From: Bradyrhizobium oropedii
GTDB taxonomy: Bacteria; Pseudomonadota; Alphaproteobacteria; Rhizobiales; Xanthobacteraceae
Length of the DNA stretch: 64,000 nucleotides
Direction: 5' to 3'
NCBI RefSeq assembly: GCF_020889685.1
Contig: NZ_JACMYO010000003.1
Location: forward strand, 1 to 64,000
Within the stretch, counting starts at the first letter, position 1. Each line of letters opens with the position of its first letter. Below are positions 1 to 8,235 of this stretch, piece by piece. The notes under the pieces are model-generated. The model was not told the origin of the DNA. It ran no database searches and saw nothing but the letters and a program-made list of their open reading frames with translations. The position numbers and the translations under genes were made by a program.

Positions 1-2
1 CC

Positions 3-557
3 GCATTGCCCGCGCACGCGGAGCCGCCGCCGCGACCGGAGCGACCGTGGGTCGGCAACGTCGCACCGGTGCGCGTCAGAAAGCTGTTCTTCTCCGAACA
101 GCCGGAGAATCCGAACGATCCCAACAGTCCGACCAAGTTCTTCATGACCCTCGACGGCAACACCCCGAAGCCGTTCGACCCACAATCGGACGTTCCCGAC
201 ATCACCGTGAGGCAAGGCGACGTCGAGGACTGGATCATCGAGAACCGCTCGATGGAGCTGCACGATTTCCACATCCATCAGCTTCACTTCCAGCTGCTCG
301 ACTGGTCCGGCGTCGCCGTCAACGAGCCGTTCCTGCGCGATACCGTCAACGTGCCCTACTACAACGGGCGGATGCTGAAATACCCGAGCGTGCGCCTGCG
401 CATGGATTTCCGCGATCCCAACATCGTCGGCACCTTCGTCTACCACTGCCACGTCCTCGAACATGAGGACGGCGGCATGATGGGGCGGATCAAGGTCGTG
501 CCGAGAGACACTGCAAGTTCCATCAAGCCGCTCAATGAGCAAAAAGGAGAGCTTTAA
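3..557 (+). CDS. Multicopper oxidase, C-terminal part (5' end lies outside the window)
   Basis: The reading frame is open to the left edge, so this is the last 184 codons of a longer gene. It is the final cupredoxin domain of a three-domain multicopper oxidase (CotA/CueO/laccase type). Two copper signatures are visible: HDFHIHQLHF, supplying type 1/2/3 histidines, and HCHVLEHEDGGMM, with the Cys-His electron path and the axial Met of the type 1 copper. The family oxidises phenols, Cu(I), Mn(II) or bilirubin with four-electron reduction of O2, usually in the periplasm. The substrate cannot be told from this fragment. The stop overlaps the next start by one base (TAATG), so the two genes look translationally coupled. 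Confidence 0.88.
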   Translation, partial: ALPAHAEPPPRPERPWVGNVAPVRVRKLFFSEQPENPNDPNSPTKFFMTLDGNTPKPFDPQSDVPDITVRQGDVEDWIIENRSMELHDFHIHQLHFQLLDWSGVAVNEPFLRDTVNVPYYNGRMLKYPSVRLRMDFRDPNIVGTFVYHCHVLEHEDGGMMGRIKVVPRDTASSIKPLNEQKGEL

Positions 558-2743
558 TGCGCGACAGGCACAAGTCACGTTGGCTGCAGGGATGCCGCCT
601 CACCCTCAGCGCACTTGCGCTGGGTCAATTCACCGCCGGCCCGGTGCTTGCGGAGGATTCGAATCACCACGGTGGACACGAGACCCGGACGCCGATCAAG
701 CACGTGATCGTCATCGTCGGCGAGAACCGCAGCTTCGACCACGTGTTCGCGACCTACGTGCCCGAACGGCGCGACCAGAGCGTGTTCAACCTGCTCTCGC
801 AGGGCATCGTCAAGCTCGATCACAACAAGAACGCGGTCCCCGGGCCGAACTTCGAGAAGGCGCATCAGCAGGCGGCGACGGATACCGGCCTGACCGATGC
901 GTTCCTGCTGAGCCCGCCGAAGCAGAACTTCCCGAACGATCAATTGCCTGCTCCTCAGGTCGGCGGCCCCAAGGTCTCCTACATCCCCAACAAATGCGGC
1001 AGCTCGCCGATCACCACCTGCGAGGCGTCGCTTGCGCTGGCGCAGCAGTCTGAATCCGGCCTGCCGTCCGAGTACTACCAGTTCCTCCTGTCCGGCGGCA
1101 CCGGCCAGACCTCGCACACCCCCGACCAGCGCATCAGCAATGTCGGCACGCTGCCGGCCGGTCCGTTCCAGCTCACCAACGGCGATGCGATGCCCTACGA
1201 TGCCTATTCGGCAAGCCCGGTGCATCGCTTCTACCAGATGTGGCAGCAGCTGAACTGCAGCCACTCGGCGGCCAGCCGCGACAATCCGTCGGGTTGCGGC
1301 GCCAACCTGTTCGCCTGGGTCGAAGTGACCGTCGGTGCCGGCGCAGACGGCGCGGCGCAGCCCTCCAACTTCTCCACGCAGTACTCGCCGACCGCAACGA
1401 CCACCGGCGAGGGTTCGACGGCACTCGGCTTCTACAATGTGCAGAAGGGTGACGTGCCCTACTTCACCTCGCTCGCGCAGAAATACGCGATGAGCGACAA
1501 CTTCCATCAGTCCGTCAACGGCGGCACCGGTGCCAACCACATCATGCTCGGTCATGCCGACATGATCTACTTCAGCGACACCTACGGCAACGCCGCGGTC
1601 CCGCCGAACGGCACGCAGGTCTTCGGCGGTACGCCCGACGCCGGCATCGTGCATGAAATCGAGAATCCGAATCCGGCAATGGGCACCAACAACTGGTACA
1701 CCGAGGACGGCTACGGCGCCGGCGGCAATGGCGGCTTCCCGGCGCCTTACCAGACGAGCCCGGTGTCCGGCGGCGGCTCCTATAGCGACTGCTCGGATGC
1801 GACCCAGCCCGGCGTCAAGCCGATCCTGGACTATCTGAAGGGAATCCGGATCAACGCGAATTGCGAGCCGGGCCACTATTATCTCTTGAACAACTACAAT
1901 CCCGGTTATTTCGGCAACGGCAAGAACGCCTACACCGACACCAACCCGTCCAACACGCCGTTCACGATCCCGCCGTCGACCCGCAAGAGCATCGGCGACA
2001 GCCTGAACGAGCGCAACATCTCCTGGAAATATTACGGCGACCAGTGGAACAACTACGTCAACGATCCCTACCAGCTCAACTGGGGTGTCGCCGGCCCGAC
2101 CGCCGACGAGTACTGCAACATCTGCAATCCGTTCCAGTACGACACCTCGATCATGTCGCACCCGGAGCAGGTCGCAGCCCACATCAAGGACTCGGTTGAT
2201 CTGTACTCCGACCTCTCCAAGCACTCGCTGCCGGCGGTCTCCATCGTCAAGCCGAGCGGCTTCACCGACGGTCACCCGTCGTCGTCCAAGCTCAACCTGT
2301 TCGAAGGCTTCGCGAAGAAGATCGTCGATCAGGTCCAGGCCTCGGACTACGCCAAGGACACCGCGATCTTCATCACTTTCGACGAAGGTGGCGGCTACTT
2401 CGACTCGGGCTATGTGCAGCCGCTGGATTACTTCGGCGACGGCACCCGTATTCCGCTGATCGTGGTGTCGCCGTTCGCGCGGCAGGGCCACATCTCGCAT
2501 GAATATGCCGATCACGTCTCGATCATCAAGTTCATCGAGCGGAACTGGCGCCTGGAGCCGATCACCAACCGCAGCCGCGACAACTTCCCGAACCCGGTTG
2601 CGGCGCCCGGCAATCCCTATGTTCCGGTCAACAGCCCGGCGCTCAGCGATCTCTTCGACTTCTTCGACTTCGACGGCGGCGGCCATCATCATCATCACGG
2701 CGATGGCGACGGCAACGATCAGGGCGGTAACTGGAACAACTGA
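557..2743 (+). CDS. Exported phosphoesterase of the phospholipase C / acid phosphatase (AcpA) family with a His-rich tail
   Basis: 728 aa. An N-terminal signal segment (about residues 8-32, ending PVLA) precedes the metal-site motif ENRSFDH (56-62) typical of the phosphoesterase family that includes bacterial phospholipase C and AcpA. A second metal motif, TFDEGGGYFD, lies near the C-terminus, followed by a conserved VSPFARQGHISHEYADH stretch. Likely periplasmic or secreted hydrolysis of phosphate mono- or diesters; the substrate is unknown. A strong ribosome site (AAGGAGA, 544-550) precedes the ATG. The protein ends in a Gly/Asp-rich tail with five consecutive histidines (about 710-714), and has more His just after the signal peptide. 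A tail like this could bind metal, which would suit a copper-enzyme neighbour; that is inference. Confidence 0.85.
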   Translation: MRDRHKSRWLQGCRLTLSALALGQFTAGPVLAEDSNHHGGHETRTPIKHVIVIVGENRSFDHVFATYVPERRDQSVFNLLSQGIVKLDHNKNAVPGPNFEKAHQQAATDTGLTDAFLLSPPKQNFPNDQLPAPQVGGPKVSYIPNKCGSSPITTCEASLALAQQSESGLPSEYYQFLLSGGTGQTSHTPDQRISNVGTLPAGPFQLTNGDAMPYDAYSASPVHRFYQMWQQLNCSHSAASRDNPSGCGANLFAWVEVTVGAGADGAAQPSNFSTQYSPTATTTGEGSTALGFYNVQKGDVPYFTSLAQKYAMSDNFHQSVNGGTGANHIMLGHADMIYFSDTYGNAAVPPNGTQVFGGTPDAGIVHEIENPNPAMGTNNWYTEDGYGAGGNGGFPAPYQTSPVSGGGSYSDCSDATQPGVKPILDYLKGIRINANCEPGHYYLLNNYNPGYFGNGKNAYTDTNPSNTPFTIPPSTRKSIGDSLNERNISWKYYGDQWNNYVNDPYQLNWGVAGPTADEYCNICNPFQYDTSIMSHPEQVAAHIKDSVDLYSDLSKHSLPAVSIVKPSGFTDGHPSSSKLNLFEGFAKKIVDQVQASDYAKDTAIFITFDEGGGYFDSGYVQPLDYFGDGTRIPLIVVSPFARQGHISHEYADHVSIIKFIERNWRLEPITNRSRDNFPNPVAAPGNPYVPVNSPALSDLFDFFDFDGGGHHHHHGDGDGNDQGGNWNN

Positions 2744-2766
2744 CGACCACACCTCGCGACTTAACG

Positions 2767-2800
2767 ATCCGCCGGCCCGAAAGGCCGGCGGATTTCGTTT
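2767..2800 (+). terminator. Intrinsic terminator after the oxidase-phosphoesterase operon
   Basis: Perfect 11-bp stem (2767-2777 with 2783-2793) and a CGAAA loop, followed by TTCGTTT. It starts 23 bases after the phosphoesterase stop. Confidence 0.85.
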
Positions 2801-2949
2801 CGTCCGGCCGCAACGTCAGATTTTATCCGGCATCAGGACAGTGCATCCCGCATGATCACAACGTCTCGATGCGGTGGGTCGGGCGCTTGTAGCGCAGCAC
2901 GAACTTCGGCAGTCTCCGCGATCATCGGAACGACACCGGAGCCGGCAGC

Positions 2950-4008
2950 ATGCGGCGCTTCTTTCTTCCGACGGCCCTGCTGACCGCGATCTGGCTGCTC
3001 GTTCCGCTTCGCGCCCAATCAGCGCCTTGCCTGCTCGTCACCTTGACCGGCACGATGAGCGGGCCGGCCCTGATCAATGGCGTCGCCGGCGCGGGCACCC
3101 TTGTGCGCTACGGCGACGACAGTGCGGACTGCGGCACGCTGAAGCTGCAGTTCGATGCAGGCCGCGGCACCGAACTGCGGCTGTCGCAACTGAACGTCGA
3201 TCCCGGCCAGATCGACGCCGTTTTCCTCACGCATATGCACTCGGATCACACCGAGGGCCTGGTCGACCTGCTGCTCGCGCGCTGGAACTGGAGTTCCGGC
3301 GGGACCGCGCTCGACGTCGTCTGCAGCAGCGATGCGCCCTCACCGCTCGGCTTCACCTTGAGCTGCGGCAAGTTTGTCGCACATATCGGCGACGCCTTTC
3401 TTCAATCCGGCGAAATCGCACAGCGGGTTTCAGAGGACAGGAAGCGATTGGCGGGCGGCCCCGCCGGAATTGTGCATCTCGTTACGTTCGAGCCAACGGA
3501 CGAGCCACAAATGATCTGGTCGAAGGGCGAGGTCCGGGTGAGCGCAATCCGCTCGACCCACATCGCAGGCCATGCCTCCTATCGCGTCGACACGCCGGCC
3601 GGCAGCGTCGTGATCGGCGGCGATGCCAGCAATGACAGTGCGGCTCCGCCGCGTCCGACGTCGACGTCAGCGCAGGTCGAGAAGCTGGCCCAAGGCGCTG
3701 ACGTGATTGTGCACTCGACCATGCATCCGGTGATGGGTCCGGAACGCGACAGCGGCATGCCGCCGCCCGTCTTCTACCGCCAGAGCCTCGCCCCCGACCT
3801 TGGCGCCATGGCAAAGCGCGCCGGCGCCAGATACCTGATGCTGACCCACCTTGCGCCGCAGGTCGGGGCAACGCATCACGGCCCCTACAAGGTCCCCGGC
3901 GGCCCGCTCACCGAAGCGGACTATCGCGCCGCCGCCGAGGCAGGCGGATTTACCGGCACGACGATCGTCGGCTCGGATCTCGCCACACTGCGACTTCCTG
4001 CGAAATAG
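2950..4008 (+). CDS. Exported metallo-beta-lactamase-fold hydrolase (RNase Z/arylsulfatase-like branch)
   Basis: 352 aa with a clear signal peptide (residues 1-25, cleavage near AQSA). The metallo-beta-lactamase metal motif THMHSDH sits at 94-100, and later ligand-like positions are visible (STHIAGH, VVIGGDAS, MLTHLAP). A long lid region between about 110 and 190 carries two cysteines in the mature protein. The architecture resembles RNase Z-like hydrolases that were recruited to the periplasm, so an RNA substrate is unlikely; the real substrate is unknown. The gene stands alone on the plus strand, with 206 bases separating it from the upstream operon and its terminator, and it converges on the amidohydrolase gene. 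Confidence 0.8.
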   Translation: MRRFFLPTALLTAIWLLVPLRAQSAPCLLVTLTGTMSGPALINGVAGAGTLVRYGDDSADCGTLKLQFDAGRGTELRLSQLNVDPGQIDAVFLTHMHSDHTEGLVDLLLARWNWSSGGTALDVVCSSDAPSPLGFTLSCGKFVAHIGDAFLQSGEIAQRVSEDRKRLAGGPAGIVHLVTFEPTDEPQMIWSKGEVRVSAIRSTHIAGHASYRVDTPAGSVVIGGDASNDSAAPPRPTSTSAQVEKLAQGADVIVHSTMHPVMGPERDSGMPPPVFYRQSLAPDLGAMAKRAGARYLMLTHLAPQVGATHHGPYKVPGGPLTEADYRAAAEAGGFTGTTIVGSDLATLRLPAK

Positions 4009-4037
4009 ATCGACGGAAGCCGCTCACCGGCTGGCTG

Positions 4038-5252
4038 TCACGGCTTCTGATAGATCACGTGACCCGCGCGGATCGTGGTGCTCACCTTTGCGAGATTGCC
4101 GACGTCGGCGAGCGGATCGCCGTCGAGCACCACGAGATCAGCATCGAAACCCTGCTCCACCTTGCCCTTCTTGGGAGCCTTGAAGAACCGCGCCGGGTTG
4201 GTCGTCAGCGAGGCCAGCACCTGTCGCTCCGACAGCGCGCGGTGCATCAGCTGAACCTCCTGCGTAGTGTCGTATTGCGTGGTGAAGCCGACATCGGTGC
4301 CGAACAGCACGGTGCCGCCGTTGTCAGAGAACTGCTTGAGCTGGTTGACGGTCGCAGCAATCAGACGGTTGGTCACATTCGGATCGAGCACGACTGTGGT
4401 GAACAGCCCCAGCGTCGGAATCAGCGCGGTGCCCTGCGCCTTGCAACGTGCCAGCTGATCATCGGTGTAGGCGCGCTCGCTCGGCGTGGTGTGGGCGAGC
4501 ACATCGACATCGGATGCGATCACCGTCTCGACGCCGACCTTGTTCTGCGGATGCGCGAACACCGGCCGGCCCTGCGCATGCGCGACGTCGACGGCCGCCT
4601 TCGCAATCGCCGGGTCCATGTTGATGACAGGCTTGTCGCCCATGAAAGCGCCGGTGAACAGCTTGATGCCGTCCTCGCCCATCGCGAGCCAGTCGCGCGC
4701 CCATTTCGTCGCCTCCTCGGGCGTGGCGACTTCGGGCAGCTGCACCTCGCTCGGGACGTAGACGGGATGCCCGCCCTTCGGGAAGATGTTGCCGGCGAGC
4801 AGGATGGTGGGACCGGCGACCTCGCCCGCGGCGATGCGCTTGCGCAGCGGCAGCGTGTTGCTTGGATCGGAGCCGAGGTCCCAGACCGTGGTGAACCCCC
4901 AGCGCGTCAGCATCTCCTGCATATGCTGCGTCAGCGGTGCGGCCGGCGCTGCGCCGGTATTGTGCCAGACATGTTCGGTGAAATGCACATGGCTGTTCCA
5001 GAACCCGGCAACGACGGTCTTGCCGCTGCAATCGATCGCCCGCGCATCCGCGGGCACCGAGACCTCGCCGGACTTGCCGACCGCGCTGATGACGCCGTCG
5101 GAGATCACGATCACGGCATCAGGGAGCGCGGCCGCATCGGCCGACGCGTAAAGCGTGCCGCCTTTGAGCACCACGGTCTCGGCGTCAGACGCGGCCGAGG
5201 TGACGGCCAAGCCGATGAGGACAAGCGCGACGCGTAGCCGGATCCCGGTCAT
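4038..5252 (-). CDS. Exported amidohydrolase-family metal-dependent hydrolase
   Basis: 404 aa, signal peptide at 1-24. The beta-sandwich N-terminus (VVLKGGTLYA..) leads to the HxH metal motif NSHVHF at 88-90. Further amidohydrolase landmarks follow: a Lys in DGIKLFTGAF that could be the carboxylated bridge, histidines in PVFAHPQN and DVLAHTTP, and an Asp in FGTDVGF. Such exported relatives of imidazolonepropionase and prolidase cleave amide or imide bonds of small molecules; the substrate is not evident. The ATG has a GAGG ribosome site about six bases upstream. It is transcribed away from the pseudouridine synthase's 3' end on the same strand, with a 126-base gap, so cotranscription is possible but unproven. 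Confidence 0.8.
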   Translation of the reverse strand: MTGIRLRVALVLIGLAVTSAASDAETVVLKGGTLYASADAAALPDAVIVISDGVISAVGKSGEVSVPADARAIDCSGKTVVAGFWNSHVHFTEHVWHNTGAAPAAPLTQHMQEMLTRWGFTTVWDLGSDPSNTLPLRKRIAAGEVAGPTILLAGNIFPKGGHPVYVPSEVQLPEVATPEEATKWARDWLAMGEDGIKLFTGAFMGDKPVINMDPAIAKAAVDVAHAQGRPVFAHPQNKVGVETVIASDVDVLAHTTPSERAYTDDQLARCKAQGTALIPTLGLFTTVVLDPNVTNRLIAATVNQLKQFSDNGGTVLFGTDVGFTTQYDTTQEVQLMHRALSERQVLASLTTNPARFFKAPKKGKVEQGFDADLVVLDGDPLADVGNLAKVSTTIRAGHVIYQKP

Positions 5253-5378
5253 GGACAGCCTCTTTCAGGATTGCATGCCGGCAACGGTCCGGCGCGCGGC
5301 AACATAGAGGCTCTGTGTGGCGCGGTTTGATCGTTCTTGCTGTGTGCGAGGGATATTGAGGCGGCGCGGCCCGCCTCG

Positions 5379-6575
5379 TCACTCCTCCGGCGCGTTCTCG
5401 ATCGGATCGAACCGGTCGGCCTCGAGCCCCAGCAGATTCCAGGATTGCAGCATGTGCGGCGGCAGCGGCGCGCTGACATCGATCACGCCGCCGCGCGGAT
5501 GCGGAATCACGATGCGGCGGGCGAGCAGATGCAGCCGGTTCTGCAAGCCGCCGGGCAGCTGCCAGTTTTCCTTGTTGAAATATTTGGGATCGCCGACGAT
5601 GGCATGATCGATATGCGCCATGTGGGCGCGCAATTGATGGGTACGGCCGGTCACCGGCTTGAGCGAGACCCAGGCGAGCTTGGTCGCCGAGGCCTCGACC
5701 ACGGCGTAATAGGTTACGGCGTGGCTTGCGCCCTCGTCACCATGCTCGGCGATCCGCATGATGCTGTCCTCCTCGCTCTCCTCCTTGGCGAGGTAGGTCG
5801 AGATCCGGCCCTGCTTCGGCTTCGGCACGCCGGCGACCAGCGCCCAGTAGATCTTGCGCGCGGAGCGATGGCGGAACGAGCCGGTCAGTGCGGTGGCGGC
5901 GAAACGCGTCTTGGCGATCAGGAGGCAGCCCGAGGTCTCGCGGTCGAGCCGATGCACCAGCCGCGGCTTCTGCCCCTTGGCGTCGCGCATCACCTCCAGC
6001 ATGTCGTCGACATTGCGCGTGATACCGGAGCCGCCCTGAACCGCCAGACCTGCGGGCTTGTTCAGCACCATCACGTCGGCGTCCTCGAACAGGATCATGT
6101 CCTTGAGATCCTGGAGGGTCTTCTTCGCCGCTTCAGACAGGCTGGTGGCCGCCTTCGGCGTATCGAGCCGCAGCGGCGGAATGCGGACGCTCTGCCCTTC
6201 TTCCAGCCGGTCCTTGCTGTCCGCACGCTTGCCGTTGACGCGCAACTCGCCTTTCCGAACGATGCGCTGGATGTGGGAAAACGACAGGCCTGGGAAACGC
6301 GCCTCGAGAAAGCGGTCGACGCGCATGTTGTCCTCGTCCGCCGTCACCACCACGGTCTGCACCTTGGTCGGCAACGGCGGCGGTTCGGCGACGCTCTTCT
6401 CCGGCTCGGGCACGAATGGCTTGGGCGCCCGCTGCTTGTCGCCAAGGCGCACCGCTGTTGACTTGCCGCCCGCACGATGCACCGGCCCCCGCTCGGCGGC
6501 CGGGCCGCGATGGGGACGCGCGCCTTTGGCGCGGTCGCTCGCTGGGCGGAGAGGTCTCTTGACGCGGCGGCTCAT
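5379..6575 (-). CDS. RluC/RluD-family RNA pseudouridine synthase with long basic N-terminal extension
   Basis: 398 aa. After a disordered, Arg/Pro-rich extension of about 70 residues comes an S4 RNA-binding domain (about 85-130) and then the RluA-type catalytic domain with the diagnostic HRLDRETSG motif (208-216; Asp211 is the catalytic nucleophile). The LKPVTGRTHQLRAHM block is also typical. The S4 plus catalytic arrangement and sequence point to the RluC/RluD group that modifies 23S rRNA, but which uridine is modified cannot be decided here. The N-terminal extension is longer than in the enterobacterial enzymes and resembles the basic tails of rRNA-acting proteins. Confidence 0.88.
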   Translation of the reverse strand: MSRRVKRPLRPASDRAKGARPHRGPAAERGPVHRAGGKSTAVRLGDKQRAPKPFVPEPEKSVAEPPPLPTKVQTVVVTADEDNMRVDRFLEARFPGLSFSHIQRIVRKGELRVNGKRADSKDRLEEGQSVRIPPLRLDTPKAATSLSEAAKKTLQDLKDMILFEDADVMVLNKPAGLAVQGGSGITRNVDDMLEVMRDAKGQKPRLVHRLDRETSGCLLIAKTRFAATALTGSFRHRSARKIYWALVAGVPKPKQGRISTYLAKEESEEDSIMRIAEHGDEGASHAVTYYAVVEASATKLAWVSLKPVTGRTHQLRAHMAHIDHAIVGDPKYFNKENWQLPGGLQNRLHLLARRIVIPHPRGGVIDVSAPLPPHMLQSWNLLGLEADRFDPIENAPEE

Positions 6576-6702
6576 GGGGTTGCAACTCCGAAGTTAAGCC
6601 CGTGGGTAGCGCAAATGCCGCGAATCGTCACGGCGAAATCGGTATGAATCCGGCGCGGCGCCGGCCATCTTGGGCCGCACGGCAATCGACGGGAGCTTTG
6701 GA

Positions 6703-7641
6703 ATGAGACTGGCGGTATCGGCTTTGGCGGCGGCCCTGATGCTCTCCGGACCGGCGCTGGCCCAGCAAAGCCCGATGCCGGAAGATCTGGCCTGGAAGCT
6801 CCTGGAACTCGGCCGCGTCATCGACCCGCCCAAGACGGCCGCGCTGTACGCACCGCTGCAACAGAAGGAGCCCTACCAGGGCGTCAAGGTCGAGCGCGAC
6901 GTCAAATACGGCCCCGCCGAGCGCCACCTGCTCGACGTCTTCACGCCGGACGCGGCGGCGCCGCCACGGCCGGTGCTGATCTATATCCATGGCGGCGGCC
7001 TTGTGGCCGGCAACAAGCACGGCCCCGGCAGCCCGTTCTACGACAACGTCATGCTGTGGGCCGCAAAGAGCGGCTTCGTCGGCGTCAATGCCACCTACCG
7101 CCTGGCGCCGGCGTTTCCGTGGCCGGCAGGCGCGGAAGACATGGGCGCGATCGTGCAGTGGGTCTCGGAAAACATCGCCTCCCGCGGCGGCGACGCTGCA
7201 CGCATCTTCCTGATGGGCCAGTCCGCCGGCGCGGTCCATGTCGCAAGCTACGTCTCCCACCGCGAATTCCACAAGGTGAAGGGCGGCGGTCTTGCCGGCG
7301 CGATCATGGCGTCGGGCATCTACGACCTGACCGCCTCGCCGGCCGGCGACGCCGAGCTCGCCTATTACGGCTCCGACCCCTCGCGCTATGCCGAACGCTC
7401 CTCGCTGCAAGGCCTGGTCGGAAGCCCGATCCCGCTCCTGATCACCGCGGCCGAGCTCGATCCGCCGCGCTTCGTCGAGCAATTCGAGCTGTTGAAGCAG
7501 GCCACCTGCAAGCGGCCGAGCGGCTGCGCCCGCAGCTTCATGCTGCCGCAGCACAGCCATATGTCGGAGGTCTATTCGATCAACACGCCGGATACCCGGC
7601 TGACGGGTGAGATTCTGGACTTCGTGAAGAGCGTCAAATGA
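6703..7641 (+). CDS. Exported alpha/beta-hydrolase (carboxylesterase, BD-FAE/HSL-like)
   Basis: 312 aa when started at the ATG at 6703, which has GGGAG eight bases upstream and gives a clean signal peptide (1-20, ending ALAQ); an in-frame TTG at 6670 would bury that signal. The oxyanion motif HGGG is at 96-99 and the nucleophile elbow GQSAG at 172-176 (Ser174). Candidate acid and base are the Asp in AAELDPP and the His in QHSHMSEV near the C-terminus. This is the hormone-sensitive-lipase/feruloyl-esterase-like arrangement, so it probably hydrolyses short-chain or aromatic esters in the periplasm. Confidence 0.85.
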   Translation: MRLAVSALAAALMLSGPALAQQSPMPEDLAWKLLELGRVIDPPKTAALYAPLQQKEPYQGVKVERDVKYGPAERHLLDVFTPDAAAPPRPVLIYIHGGGLVAGNKHGPGSPFYDNVMLWAAKSGFVGVNATYRLAPAFPWPAGAEDMGAIVQWVSENIASRGGDAARIFLMGQSAGAVHVASYVSHREFHKVKGGGLAGAIMASGIYDLTASPAGDAELAYYGSDPSRYAERSSLQGLVGSPIPLLITAAELDPPRFVEQFELLKQATCKRPSGCARSFMLPQHSHMSEVYSINTPDTRLTGEILDFVKSVK

Positions 7642-7644
7642 CGC

Positions 7645-7800
7645 GCTGGAGCAGTATCAAGTTTGGGCCGTCGCAGCGAGCGTTGCCAAAATATCGAAAA
7701 CAACCCCATGCAAAGTAGCCGGCGGCCGGCGTTCGACCAAGCAACTTGACACGTCGGGCAACTCAGGGATATTCTTCTAATATTCCGAAATTTCGCAAAT
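7645..7800. repeat. Probable dispersed intergenic repeat relic
   Basis: No convincing gene lies between the esterase and the DoxX gene (7642-7914). The first part, with the run AACAACCCCATGCAAAGTAG near 7700-7720 and CGGGCAACTCAGGGATATTC near 7755-7775, resembles a non-coding block that I remember at many Bradyrhizobium intergenic sites. The identification is from memory; the sequence here shows only that it is unlike its coding neighbours and more AT-rich towards 7740-7800. Confidence 0.35.
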
Positions 7801-7914
7801 GCTCCTCGCCCCAAGGCTTTTGCATACGACGGTTGAAGCCCAAGGGGACTCGTTCTCCTTCGGCATTCCAAGCCGACCGGCAGCTTCCGGAAGTGCCCGG
7901 AAGCCACCGATCTT

Positions 7915-8232
7915 TCAAGACATCCGAATCGCCATCAAGAGCAACGCGGCAAAGCAACCGATCGGTGCGAGATGGGAAAACTCCCGATGTCGCAGGATGG
8001 TCAAAGCTGCCGCCGCGAGAATAACGGCGCAGAGGATCAAACCTGCTGCACGGGTTGCCGGTATAGCGACCAGGATTGCGGCCGATATTTCCAATCCCCC
8101 GGTCACTCGGCACCACCACGCAGGATACCCCCATCGAACAAAGTTGCTCCGCGTCGTCGATGTCGCGATCGCATTGAACAGACCCGCACTGGCGAAGGCA
8201 GCGGCAAGCAACCTGACGAATATCATGTGCAT
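7915..8232 (-). CDS. DoxX-like small membrane protein
   Basis: 105 aa with about three to four hydrophobic segments (roughly 5-25, 42-60, 62-80, 85-103). The pattern RWGYPAW..VTGGLEISAAILV matches the DoxX/DoxD-like family of four-helix membrane proteins, often linked to thiol or redox homeostasis. It starts three bases after the stop of the SDR gene, so the two are certainly cotranscribed. The specific role is unknown. Confidence 0.75.
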   Translation of the reverse strand: MHMIFVRLLAAAFASAGLFNAIATSTTRSNFVRWGYPAWWCRVTGGLEISAAILVAIPATRAAGLILCAVILAAAALTILRHREFSHLAPIGCFAALLLMAIRMS

Positions 8233-8235
8233 GAC

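Noticed and set aside
2690..2700. Pentahistidine run at the phosphoesterase C-terminus as a cloning tag
   Set aside because: The run is embedded in a native Gly/Asp-rich tail and followed by 14 more residues and a chromosomal terminator; no vector sequence is present.
575..2752. Minus-strand open frame of 725 aa opposite the phosphoesterase gene
   Set aside because: It is antisense to a gene with clear family motifs, is Val/Ala/Arg-rich with no domain, and is a GC-bias shadow.
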